64,000 nucleotides of DNA from contig NZ_JAFKFX010000024.1 in the NCBI RefSeq assembly GCF_017308075.1, positions 124,001 through 188,000 of the forward strand, given 5' to 3'. Below are positions 35,181-43,566 of this stretch, piece after piece (the stretch's first letter is position 1; every line of letters starts with the position of its first letter). Both the position numbers and the translations under genes were made by a program. The notes below the pieces were generated by a model. The model was not told the origin of the DNA and searched no databases. It saw only the letters and a program-made list of their open reading frames with translations. This DNA is from Allobosea sp. (GTDB lineage: Bacteria > Pseudomonadota > Alphaproteobacteria > Rhizobiales > Beijerinckiaceae).

Positions 35181-37034
35181 TCAATTCGCCGGCGCCGGCG
35201 CCGCGGGGACCCGGGCGAGCGACTCGTTGGAGAAGAAATAGCGCGGCCGCCTCTGCGGCAGCAGGATATTGCGCGAGCGCGCCAGCCAGGTTTCCGGGAG
35301 GTAGTACAGCGGTACCGCATAGAACCCCGACAGCAGCAGCCGGTCGAGTGTGCGCACCGAGGCGACGAAGTCCTCGCGCGAGGTCGCGGCAAGAAGCCGC
35401 TGCAGAGTCGCGTCTACGGCTGGCGAGCGCACGCCGGCATAGTTCAGCGCGCCTTTGCGTCCGGCATTGGCCGAATGCCAGCGCCCGACCTGCTCATTAC
35501 CGGGCGAGGCGGAAGCCGGCCAGGTCCACTGGATCATGTCGAAATCGAAGGCGGAGAGGCGGCGCCAGTATTGAACGTCGTCGATCAGGCGGACGGATAC
35601 GGCGATGCCGAGCCGGGAGAGCGATGAGGCATAGTTCAGTGCGAGGCGCTCCTGCGGCCGGTTGGTCACCGTGATCTCGAAGCCGAAGGGGGTGTTGTCG
35701 CCGCGTTTGCGCAATTCGCCGTCGCGCAATTCGTAGCCGGCGGCCTCGAGCAGGTCGAGCGCGCGCCGTGCCTGATCGCGATCCCGGCCCGAGCCATCGG
35801 TCGCGGAGGGGACCCAGGTTCCGGCCAGGATGTCCTGGCGCACGGCGCCCGGGAAGGCGGCGAGCAGCGCCTTCTCCCGCTCGTCTGCAGGGACGCCGAG
35901 CGCCGAGAGCTCGGAATCGGCGAAGAAGCTGCCGGCCCGCCGATAGACCCCGTAGAACAGGTTGCGATTGGCCCATTCGAAATCGAACAGGATCGCCAGT
36001 GCCTCGCGGACCCGGATATCGGCGAAGGCCGGCCGGCGGGTGTTGAAGACCAGCCCGGTCATGCCCTTCGGCGTTTCGAAGCGCAGCGTATCGCGAACGA
36101 TCCGGCCGTCGCGCACCGCCGGCACATCATAGCCGGTCATCCAGCGCGTCGGGTCGCCTTCCAGGCGAACGTCATAAAGTCCTGCCTTAAAGGCCTCGAA
36201 CAAGGCGTTTGAATCACGATAGAAATCGTAGCGGATCTCGTCGGCGTTGAAGAGCCCTCGGGTGAGGGGATGCTCTTCGGCCCAGAAATCCGTGCGGCGC
36301 TTCAGCACCAGAATCTCGCCGGGTTTGACCTCCTCGACCCGGTAGGGACCGGAGCCGAGCGCCGGCTTGAAGCTGGTTTCGCCGAATTTCTCCGGATCGG
36401 TCGCATGTTTGGCGAAGATCGGCATAGTGCCGATGATGAGCGGCAATTCCCGGTTGGAGCCGTCGCCTAGCTCGAAGACGACCGTGCCTGGCGAAGGCGC
36501 TTCGGCCTTGGTCACTTTGGCGAGGCTGGAGCGGTGAAACGGCTTGCCCTTGGTCTTCAGCATCTCATAGGTGAACAGGACATCCGCTGCCGTCACCGGC
36601 TGCCCGTCCGAGAAACGTGCTCGGGGATCGATCTCGAATAGCAGGCGCGTGCGCTCTGGATTGAGCTCGACCCGGCTGGCGAGCAGGCCATAGGCGGTGA
36701 AGGGCTCATCGGCCGAGCGGAAGAGCAGGCTCTGCTGGACATAGCGCGGCACGGCATCCGGCGCGACGCCGAGCACCACCAGCGGATTCAGGCTGTCGAA
36801 GGTGCCCTGCTGGCCGAAGATGATTCGGCCGCCCTTGGGGGCCGCAGGGTCGGCATAGGGCAGATGCGCAAAGCCCTTGGGCAAAGCGGGCTCGCCATGC
36901 ATGGCGATGGCATGGTCGCTTCCCGCCGCGGCGGCGCGCGGCGCCATCGAGAACAGCGCGATCGAGGCCACGCCCGCGAGGACGAGTCCGAAAACGCTGC
37001 GCTGGAGCGCGGATGCGACGATATTCCGGAACAT
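35181..37034 (-). CDS. Extracellular solute-binding protein, family 5 (YejA-like)
   Basis: A 617-residue periplasmic receptor with a Sec signal peptide (about residues 1-36, cleaved near AAAAG). HLPYADPAAPKGGRIIFGQQGTFDSLNPLVVLG opens the mature domain as in YejA and other oligopeptide/microcin-type receptors; later blocks are FSDGQPVTAADVLFTYEMLKTKGKPFHRSSLAKV, GSGPYRVEEVKPGEI, LVFNTRRPAFADIRVREALAILFDFEWANRNLFYG and MIQWTWPASASPGNEQ. The ATG at 37034 is used although an upstream start exists. No permease or ATPase genes are adjacent, so partners must be elsewhere. It is followed directly by the ligase-like gene. Confidence 0.88.
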   Translation of the reverse strand: MFRNIVASALQRSVFGLVLAGVASIALFSMAPRAAAAGSDHAIAMHGEPALPKGFAHLPYADPAAPKGGRIIFGQQGTFDSLNPLVVLGVAPDAVPRYVQQSLLFRSADEPFTAYGLLASRVELNPERTRLLFEIDPRARFSDGQPVTAADVLFTYEMLKTKGKPFHRSSLAKVTKAEAPSPGTVVFELGDGSNRELPLIIGTMPIFAKHATDPEKFGETSFKPALGSGPYRVEEVKPGEILVLKRRTDFWAEEHPLTRGLFNADEIRYDFYRDSNALFEAFKAGLYDVRLEGDPTRWMTGYDVPAVRDGRIVRDTLRFETPKGMTGLVFNTRRPAFADIRVREALAILFDFEWANRNLFYGVYRRAGSFFADSELSALGVPADEREKALLAAFPGAVRQDILAGTWVPSATDGSGRDRDQARRALDLLEAAGYELRDGELRKRGDNTPFGFEITVTNRPQERLALNYASSLSRLGIAVSVRLIDDVQYWRRLSAFDFDMIQWTWPASASPGNEQVGRWHSANAGRKGALNYAGVRSPAVDATLQRLLAATSREDFVASVRTLDRLLLSGFYAVPLYYLPETWLARSRNILLPQRRPRYFFSNESLARVPAAPAPAN

Positions 37035-37307
37035 GAGCGGCCCTGATTCCCTGCCGGACCATAGCATGGGGGCCAAGCCGAAGATGAGACGCAAATCATC
37101 GGGAGAAACTTACGCTGCGGCGGCTGTTCGGGCTGGAAACCGGTGGCAGAACTCGCTAGACGCAAGCTGAGGCGTCATTCTAACGCCTTAATCGCGCTTG
37201 ATGTGCTCATGCCGCTCCCGGCTCCGGCACCATGCCGGTTGAGCTTTCGGTGTTGCGCGCGGCCAGTTGGTGGCGCTTCCCCAGTTTGCACGTTCGAGGA
37301 ACTTCAG

Positions 37308-38129
37308 ATGTCCGCTTCGTCTTGCCTGCCCCTGCACCAGGGCGCCACCGCGAAGAGCACGATCCGCGGCCTCGCGCTCGTGCTGGGCGCGGCCGTCGCT
37401 CTCGCCCCCTTCTCCGCCCTTGCCCAGGCGCAGCGTCCTGCCGCCAAGCCACCGGCGGCTCAGCAGCAACAGCAGCCGGCCCAGGGCCAGGCCGCCCAGA
37501 ACGGCCCGACCGTCGTGCAGGTCAAGCCCGAGCCCTCGCAGACGACCTGGACCAAGGTCTGCGGCAAGGACCCGGCCGCCAACAAGGAAATCTGCTACAC
37601 CACCCGTGATTTCGTCTCGGATCAGGGCCAGCCGGTGCTCGCCGTCGCCGTGTATGACGTCAAGGGCGACCCGAACAAGATCGTGCGCTTCCTGATGCCG
37701 CTCGGCCTGCTGATCCAGCCCGGCATCCGCTTCGGCGTCGACACCGCCCAGCCGAGCCCCGGCCGCTTCGCGATCTGCTTCCCGAATGGCTGCTTCGCCG
37801 AGGCGCAGGTCAAGGACGATTTCCTCAACCAGATGAAGAAGGGCTCGAATCTCAACATCAGCGTCCAGAACCAGGGCGCTCGCGAGGTTTCGTTCTCGAT
37901 CCCGCTGACGGATTTCGCCAAGGGCTTCGACGGCGCGCCGATCGATCCCAAGGTGCTCGAGGAGCAGCAGAAGCAGCTGCAGGACGAGCTGGCCAAGCGC
38001 CAGGACGAGCTGCGCAAGCGCCTCGGAGGCAGCGGCGCCAGCGCGGCTCCGGGCACCCCCGGTGCGCCGGCGGCGCCGGGCGCCGGGACCATGCCCGCGC
38101 CCGGCGCGACGCCGGCCCCGAAGCCCTGA
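37308..38129 (+). CDS. Invasion-associated locus B (IalB) family periplasmic protein
   Basis: A 273-residue secreted protein. A Sec signal (about 1-38) is followed by a Pro/Gln-rich linker (AAQQQQQPAQGQ), then the IalB domain: TTWTKVCGKDPAANKEICYTTRDFVSDQGQPVLAVAVYDVKGDPNKIVRFLMPLGLLIQPGIRFGVD and CFPNGCFAEAQV with paired cysteines. The C-terminus has a coiled-coil-like QQKQLQDELAKRQDELRKRLG and a Gly/Ala/Pro tail. IalB was named in Bartonella, but family members occur widely in free-living relatives with unknown roles. GAGGA lies eight bases before the ATG; a strong terminator follows. Confidence 0.87.
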   Translation: MSASSCLPLHQGATAKSTIRGLALVLGAAVALAPFSALAQAQRPAAKPPAAQQQQQPAQGQAAQNGPTVVQVKPEPSQTTWTKVCGKDPAANKEICYTTRDFVSDQGQPVLAVAVYDVKGDPNKIVRFLMPLGLLIQPGIRFGVDTAQPSPGRFAICFPNGCFAEAQVKDDFLNQMKKGSNLNISVQNQGAREVSFSIPLTDFAKGFDGAPIDPKVLEEQQKQLQDELAKRQDELRKRLGGSGASAAPGTPGAPAAPGAGTMPAPGATPAPKP

Positions 38130-38153
38130 TCGCGCGTCACGCGCCCAATTCCG

Positions 38154-38181
38154 ACGCCGGACCGAAAGGTCCGGCGTTTTT
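38154..38181 (+). terminator. Rho-independent terminator after the IalB gene
   Basis: ACGCCGGACC (38154-38163), GAAA, GGTCCGGCGT (38168-38177), then TTTTT beginning inside the stem end. A perfect 10-bp stem and T-tail. Confidence 0.9.
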
Positions 38182-38210
38182 CGTTCCGGGGATGGTCGGA
38201 CGGCGCGGGC

Positions 38211-39050
38211 TCAGTCCGGGCCGGCGCGCTCGGCCTGCTTGACCTGCTGCCAGAGCGCCTCCAGCTCGTCGAGCGAGGCCTCGGCGGGCTTGCGCCCATC
38301 CTCGGCCAGGCGCGCTTCGATTCCGGCGAAGCGCCGTTCGAACTTGGTGCTGGCCGCGGCGAGGCAGGCCTCCGGATCGATATCGACATGGCGGGCGAGA
38401 TTGGCGACGACGAAGAGCAGGTCGCCGATCTCCTCGGCGATGGCGGCCTTGTCGTCGCCTTCCAGAGCTTCGGCGATCTCGTCGGTCTCCTCCCGGATCT
38501 TGTCGAGCACGAGCCGGGCATCCTTCCAGTCGAAGCCGACCGTCGAGGCTCTCGCCTGCAGCTTCCAGGCGCGGGTGAGGGCCGGCAGGGTGGTCGGAAT
38601 CCCGGCCAGGACGCTTTGCTCCTCCGCCGGTGCGGGCAGCCCGGCCGCTTGCCGCGCCGCCGCCTTGTCGGCCCGCTCCTGCGCCTTGATCTGGCCCCAG
38701 AGCTGCTTGACCTCCGCCGGAGAGAGGTCGCGCGCATCGCCGAAGACATGCGGGTGACGCCGGATCAGCTTGCCGGTGATCGCCTCGACGACATCGGGAA
38801 AGGCGAAGGCGCCGGCTTCCTCCGCCATGCGGGCATGGAAGGCCACCTGGAGCAGAAGGTCGCCGAGCTCGTCCTTGAGATCGACGAGATCGCCACGGGC
38901 AATGGCGTCGGCGACTTCATGGGCCTCCTCGATCGTATACGGAGCGATCGAGGCGAAGTCCTGTTCGAGATCCCAGGGGCAGCCGGTTCCCGGCGTGCGC
39001 AGGGCGGCCATGATCTCGATCAGGCGGGCGATATCGCGATCGGGCTTCAA
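38211..39050 (-). CDS. mazG: Nucleoside triphosphate pyrophosphohydrolase
   Basis: A 279-residue two-domain all-alpha NTP pyrophosphohydrolase that cleans the nucleotide pool. The first MazG domain opens LIEIMAALRTPGTGCPWDLEQDFASIAPYTIEEAHEVADAI with the ExxxD metal motif, and LKDELGDLLLQVAFHARMAEE completes it. The second, weaker domain starts after TLPALTRAWKLQARASTVGFDWKD and ends KAAIAEEIGDLLFVVANLARHVDIDPE. The order IalB/mazG convergent is separated by the terminator at 38154. It is divergent from arfB across 37 bases. Confidence 0.94.
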   Translation of the reverse strand: MKPDRDIARLIEIMAALRTPGTGCPWDLEQDFASIAPYTIEEAHEVADAIARGDLVDLKDELGDLLLQVAFHARMAEEAGAFAFPDVVEAITGKLIRRHPHVFGDARDLSPAEVKQLWGQIKAQERADKAAARQAAGLPAPAEEQSVLAGIPTTLPALTRAWKLQARASTVGFDWKDARLVLDKIREETDEIAEALEGDDKAAIAEEIGDLLFVVANLARHVDIDPEACLAAASTKFERRFAGIEARLAEDGRKPAEASLDELEALWQQVKQAERAGPD

Positions 39051-39087
39051 CGCTGCAATTCTCCTTGGGCTGCGCTACCGTCCTCCC

Positions 39088-39507
39088 ATGATTCAAGTGA
39101 CACCGTCCATTGCGATCGACGAGAGCCTGATCGAGGAGAGCTTCGTGCGCGCCTCGGGGCCGGGCGGGCAGAACGTCAACAAGGTCTCCTCGGCGGTCCA
39201 GCTGCGCTTCAACAGCGCGGCGGCCGATCTTCCGGACCATCTGCGCGAGAAGCTGCCGCGCGTCGCCGGGAAGCGCATGACCCAGGACGGCACCATCATC
39301 GTCGTGGCGCAGCGCTTTCGCGACCAGCAGCGCAATCGGCAGGACGCGCTCGAACGCCTGCTCGCGATCCTGCGCGAGGCGGCCGAGCGTCAGAAGACCC
39401 GCCGGCCGACCAGGGCGACCTATGGCTCGCAGCAGCGCAGGCTCGCATCCAAGGCGAAGCGCAGCCGCGACAAGAGCCTGCGCTCGGGCAAGCCCGGCGA
39501 TGACTGA
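39088..39507 (+). CDS. arfB: Alternative ribosome-rescue factor, peptidyl-tRNA hydrolase ArfB
   Basis: A 139-residue GGQ protein. The motif SGPGGQNVNK places GGQ at residues 26-28; the basic C-terminal tail (RPTRATYGSQQRRLASKAKRSRDKSLRSG) inserts into the mRNA channel in the family. It frees peptides from ribosomes stalled without a stop codon. The ATG at 39088 follows a CTCCC-rich, not SD-like, stretch, and the frame stays open upstream, so the start is chosen from family alignment. It overlaps recX by eight bases. Confidence 0.94.
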   Translation: MIQVTPSIAIDESLIEESFVRASGPGGQNVNKVSSAVQLRFNSAAADLPDHLREKLPRVAGKRMTQDGTIIVVAQRFRDQQRNRQDALERLLAILREAAERQKTRRPTRATYGSQQRRLASKAKRSRDKSLRSGKPGDD

Positions 39508-40057
39508 GCTTGAGGCCGGCGCGAGACGGGCAGGAAACGCGGGGCAGGGCCGGGCGCCGCGGCCGATCACTCCGACCTATCTGCAAAGAGCGGCGATGCA
39601 CTACCTCCATCGCTATGCCGCCTCGTCGAGCCAGTTGCAGCGCGTTCTCGAACGCAAGGTCGAGCGCAGCTGCCGCCATCATGGCGGCGAACCGCGTGAA
39701 TTTTCCGAGATGGTCGCGGAGGCGGTTGCGGCCTGCGTCAGGAGTGGCCTGGTCGACGACCAGCGTTTTGCCGAGGCGAGGGCGCAGACCCTTCGGCGCA
39801 AGGGGCGCTCGGCCCGGGCCGTCACGGCCGGGCTCGCGGCCAAGGGTATCGCGCGCGAGATCGTCGCGGCGGCCCTGCCCGACAGCGAGGAGGACGAGCT
39901 TGCGGCGGCGCGCATCGCCGCAAGGCGCAAGCGGCTCGGCCCCTGGAGCCGCCCCGGCTCGGAACCGGATCGCCAGAAGCAGCTTGCCGCACTGGCGCGC
40001 GCCGGCTTCAGCATGAAAATCGCCCGCGCCGTGATCGACAGCGCGGGCGACATCTAG
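39500..40057 (+). CDS. recX: RecX family regulatory protein
   Basis: A 185-residue protein with tandem three-helix RecX repeats: YLQRAAMHYLHRYAASSSQLQRVLERKVERSC, VAACVRSGLVDDQRFAEARAQTLRRKGRSARAVTAGLAAKGI, and LARAGFSMKIARAVIDSAGD. RecX limits RecA filament growth. The start overlaps the arfB end as ATGACTGA, suggesting coupling. recA is not in the window, so its regulatory link is inferred from the family only. The third repeat is short, as often in alphaproteobacteria. Confidence 0.85.
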   Translation: MTELEAGARRAGNAGQGRAPRPITPTYLQRAAMHYLHRYAASSSQLQRVLERKVERSCRHHGGEPREFSEMVAEAVAACVRSGLVDDQRFAEARAQTLRRKGRSARAVTAGLAAKGIAREIVAAALPDSEEDELAAARIAARRKRLGPWSRPGSEPDRQKQLAALARAGFSMKIARAVIDSAGDI

Positions 40058-40084
40058 GCCCGTATCGGCCTTGTCTTGAAGCGC

Positions 40085-41065
40085 TCAGTCCGGCTTGACG
40101 TTGGCGTCGGCGACGACCTTGCCCCAGCGCGCGACCTCGGCGTTGACGAAGGCGCCAAAAGCCGGGCCGTAGAGATTCGGGGTTTCCGAGCCGTTCTTCT
40201 TCCAGGCTTCGCTGACCATCGGCGCCGCGAGCGCCTTCTTCACCTCCGCCGTCATTTTCTCGACGACCTCCGGCGGCGTGTTCTTCGGCGCCCACATCGC
40301 ATACCAGGTCGAAACCTCGTAGCCGGGCAGGCCGGCCTCAGCCGCGGTCGGCACGTCGGGGAAGGCGGCGGTGCGCTTGGGCGCAGCGACGGCCAGCGCC
40401 CGGAGCTTGCCGCCGGCGATCTGTGCTGCCGAGGAGCCGAGCCCGTCGAAGGCAAGATCGACCTGGCCGGCGACCAAGTCCTGCATCAGCGGGCCGGCAC
40501 CGCGATAAGGCACATGGGTGAAATTGGCCTTCGACATCAGCTTGAACAGTTCACCGGCGAGGTGATGCGTCGTGCCGTTGCCGGCCGAGCCGTAATTGAG
40601 CTTGTCCGGGTTCTTCCGGCCGAACTCGATCAGCTCCGCCAGCGTCTTGGCCTCGACCTTGCCGGGGTGGACGACCACGACCTGGGGCGGCTGCGCGATG
40701 ATACCGATCGGGATGAAGTCGGTCTGGATGTTGTAGTCGAGCTTGGGATAGAGCGCCGGCGCGATGGCGTGGTGGGCCGCGCCGATGAAGAAGGTGTAGC
40801 CGTCGCCCGCCGCCTTGGATGCGGCCGAGGCGCCGACCGTGCCGCCGGCACCGCCGCGATTGTCGATCAGGATGCGCTGTCCGAGCTGCTGCTCGAGCTG
40901 CGCGGCCAGCGGCCGGGCGAAGGCGTCCGTGCCGCCGCCGGCCGGGAAAGGTACGATGAAGCTGACCGGCTTCTGCGGCCAGGCCTGAGCCTGTACCGGC
41001 GCCGAGGGCACGAGCTGGACGAGGGCGGCGAGCGCGATCGCGCCGAGCCAACCGGATTTGAGCAT
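40085..41065 (-). CDS. Bug/TctC-type tripartite tricarboxylate receptor
   Basis: A 326-residue periplasmic receptor of the Bug family with a Sec signal (cleaved near VQAQ, about residue 28). WPQKPVSFIVPFPAGGGTDAFARPLAAQLEQQLGQRILIDNRGGAGGTVGASAASKAAGDGYTF is the diagnostic opening; the Asp following (GGGTD) usually grips a carboxylate. No TctA/TctB membrane genes are nearby, common for Bug orphans. It is 169 bases downstream of the molybdopterin reductase gene on the same strand, ends the catabolic island and begins convergent with recX. The ATG at 41065 is preferred for the GGGGAGG ribosome-binding site. Confidence 0.9.
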   Translation of the reverse strand: MLKSGWLGAIALAALVQLVPSAPVQAQAWPQKPVSFIVPFPAGGGTDAFARPLAAQLEQQLGQRILIDNRGGAGGTVGASAASKAAGDGYTFFIGAAHHAIAPALYPKLDYNIQTDFIPIGIIAQPPQVVVVHPGKVEAKTLAELIEFGRKNPDKLNYGSAGNGTTHHLAGELFKLMSKANFTHVPYRGAGPLMQDLVAGQVDLAFDGLGSSAAQIAGGKLRALAVAAPKRTAAFPDVPTAAEAGLPGYEVSTWYAMWAPKNTPPEVVEKMTAEVKKALAAPMVSEAWKKNGSETPNLYGPAFGAFVNAEVARWGKVVADANVKPD

Positions 41066-41234
41066 TCTGATCCTCCCCAATGGAACGCGGGAGAGGCTCT
41101 TTCCGGCCTCGTGCCCGCCTGCAAGCCCGGCAATGGCAGCCGAGCGTTCGCGAGGATTAGGACATCACTGCTGACGAATGGCAAGAGAGCGCCGCCGCGG
41201 TTCCGCGACCGCCAGTTCGTCCCAAATCGGGGCT

Positions 41235-43547
41235 TCAGATCAGGGTGGGCGGCTCGTAGCAGGTGATCGGCGGAAGCTCGCCCTTATGGCGCTCGATCTC
41301 GACCAGGCAGGAATGGGCGATCGTCGCCTGTCCGAGCCTGGACGAGCCGCGATCCTGGGTCAGCACGTTCGGATTGCCGTGCTTGTCGAGCGAGCCGACG
41401 AGGCCTGGTTCGAGTGGGTCGTACCAGGCGCCCGTCGCCATCTGCACGACGCCTTGCATCACCGCATCGCAGACGACGATGCCGGCGAGACAGGCCCCGC
41501 GGTCGTTGAAGACACGCACGATGTCGCCGTCCGACAGACCACGCAAGCGCGCATCCTCGGGATGGATGCGCAGCGGCTCGCGGCCGGCGATCTTGGTCGA
41601 ACGAGACAGTGCGCCATTGTCGTACTGGCTGTGCAGCTTACTCGCCGGCTGGTTCGAGATGAGATGCAGCGGGAAGCGCTCGGCGAGCGCTGCGCCGAGC
41701 CATTCGCGCGGCACGAGCCAGCTCGGATGGCCCGGACAATCGTCATAGCCGAAGCCTGCGATCCTCTCCGAGAACAGCTCGATACGGCCGGAAGGTGTCT
41801 TCAGCGGCCGGGCTTGCGGATCGGCGACGAATTCGGCCAGCAGCGGCTTTTGATCCTGCGGCTCGGGGAGGGTGACGATGCCGGCCTGCCAGAAGCTCTC
41901 GAAATCCGGCAGTTCCATGCCGTATTCGGCGACGCGCTGGCGCGCCACGGTATAGAAGTGCCTGATCCAGCCCTCCTCGTCGCGGCCTTCGGTGAAGGTC
42001 TCGCGCGCGCCGAGGAGGCCGGCGAGATCGGCGAAGATCTCGTAATCGCTGCGCGCTTCGCCGATCGGCGCGCTGATCGGGTGGCAGGCGGCGATCATTC
42101 GGTCGCGGGCCGAGCTCGCAATGTCGTTGCGCTCCATGGCGGTGCTGGCCGGCAGCACGATGTCGGCATGGCGGGCCGTCGCATTCCACCAGGATTCGTG
42201 GACGATCACCGTCTCCGGCCGGCGCCAGGCCGCGATCAGCCGGTTGATGTCCTGGTGATGATGGAACGGATTGCCGCCGGCCCAGTAGATCAGCCGGATA
42301 TCGGGATAGCGCCGCTTCTCGCCGTTGAAGTCATAGGGCGCCCCCGGATGCAGCAGCGCATCGGCGATCCGCGCAACCGGAATCGAGTCGGCGATGGCGT
42401 TGCTGCCTTGCGGCAGGGTCGGCCAGGAAAACGGATAGACCGCATTGCCCACGCCGTTCGCTGAGGCGTAGCCGAAGCCGAAGCCGCCGCCGGGCAAGCC
42501 GATCTGGCCGATCATTGCGGCGAGCGCGATCGCCATCCAATAGGGCTGCTCGCCATGCTCGGCCCGCTGCAGAGACCAGGACATCATGATCATGGTGCGG
42601 CGCCGGGCCATCTCGCGCACCAGCGCCCGCATCGTTTCGGCCGGAACGCCGGAAATCGCCTGCGCCCATTCGGGGGTCTTGGGCACGCCATCGTCGGCAC
42701 CGATAACATAGCCGGCAAATCGTTCGAAGCCGGTCGTGCAGCGCGCCAGGAATTTCTGATCGTGCAGGCCTTCTTCGATCAGTGTGTGGGCGAGCGCGAG
42801 CATCAGCGCGACATCGGTGTTGGGCCGTGGCGCGATCCATCTGGCATCGAGCTCGGCCATCGCGTCGTCGCGGATCGGGCTGATGCAGACGAAGGAGGCC
42901 CCCTGGTCGCGACAAGCGGTCAGGCCCTCGCGCAATAGATGGCGGCTGATGCCGCCTGAGCCGACCTGCGCGTTCTTGTGCGGGGCGCCGCCGAACATCA
43001 CGATCAGTTCGGCATGGCCGGCGAGCTGGCCCCAGCTCGTGTGCCCGGCGTCGAGGCCGCGCTTGTCGCCGAGCACATGCGGCAGGATCGCGTCGGCCGC
43101 GGCGAAGCTGTAGTTCGAGATTGAGCGGACATAGCCGCCGACCGCGTTCAGGAAGCGATGCACCTGGCTCTGGGCGTGATGGAAGCGGCCGGCGCTCGAC
43201 CAGCCATAGGAGCCGCCGAAGATCGCGCCATTGCCATGGCTTTCGCGCACCCGCTCGATCTCGCGCGCCACGAGATCGAGTGCCTGCGGCCAGTCGATCT
43301 CGACGAAGGGCTCAGCCCCGCGTCCGGCGCCGCCGGCGGTAGCGCCCTTTTCGAGGAAGGAAGCGCGCACCGAGGGCCGCCTGATCCGGCAGCCATCGTC
43401 CAGCGCGCCGATCATCGAGGCGCCGAGCGGGGAGGGGTCGGGATCGTGCTCATAGGGTTCGAGCGCGACGGCCGCCCCGTCCTGCATCCGCGCCCGATAG
43501 ACGCCCCAATGGGTGGTGACGGTCGGCTGCTCGGGCGTGATCAGCAT
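41235..43547 (-). CDS. Molybdopterin oxidoreductase, BisC/TorA (DMSO reductase) type
   Basis: A 770-residue bis-MGD molybdoenzyme. The serine molybdenum ligand is in GGSYGWSSAG, S118 most likely. GGAPHKNAQVGSGGISRH, PRPNTDVALMLALAHTLIEEGLHD, MSWSLQRAEHGEQPYWMAIALAAMIGQIGLPGGGFGFGY and AGGNPFHHHQDINRLI are core motifs. There is no N-terminal Fe-S cysteine set and no Tat signal, so it is a cytoplasmic biotin-sulfoxide-reductase-like enzyme, using an unknown S- or N-oxide. Its 19-base gap after the FAD oxidase stop shows it is the last gene of the long catabolic operon. Its role in that pathway is unclear. Confidence 0.88.
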   Translation of the reverse strand: MLITPEQPTVTTHWGVYRARMQDGAAVALEPYEHDPDPSPLGASMIGALDDGCRIRRPSVRASFLEKGATAGGAGRGAEPFVEIDWPQALDLVAREIERVRESHGNGAIFGGSYGWSSAGRFHHAQSQVHRFLNAVGGYVRSISNYSFAAADAILPHVLGDKRGLDAGHTSWGQLAGHAELIVMFGGAPHKNAQVGSGGISRHLLREGLTACRDQGASFVCISPIRDDAMAELDARWIAPRPNTDVALMLALAHTLIEEGLHDQKFLARCTTGFERFAGYVIGADDGVPKTPEWAQAISGVPAETMRALVREMARRRTMIMMSWSLQRAEHGEQPYWMAIALAAMIGQIGLPGGGFGFGYASANGVGNAVYPFSWPTLPQGSNAIADSIPVARIADALLHPGAPYDFNGEKRRYPDIRLIYWAGGNPFHHHQDINRLIAAWRRPETVIVHESWWNATARHADIVLPASTAMERNDIASSARDRMIAACHPISAPIGEARSDYEIFADLAGLLGARETFTEGRDEEGWIRHFYTVARQRVAEYGMELPDFESFWQAGIVTLPEPQDQKPLLAEFVADPQARPLKTPSGRIELFSERIAGFGYDDCPGHPSWLVPREWLGAALAERFPLHLISNQPASKLHSQYDNGALSRSTKIAGREPLRIHPEDARLRGLSDGDIVRVFNDRGACLAGIVVCDAVMQGVVQMATGAWYDPLEPGLVGSLDKHGNPNVLTQDRGSSRLGQATIAHSCLVEIERHKGELPPITCYEPPTLI

Positions 43548-43566
43548 GGCATTGCCTTATTTTCCG

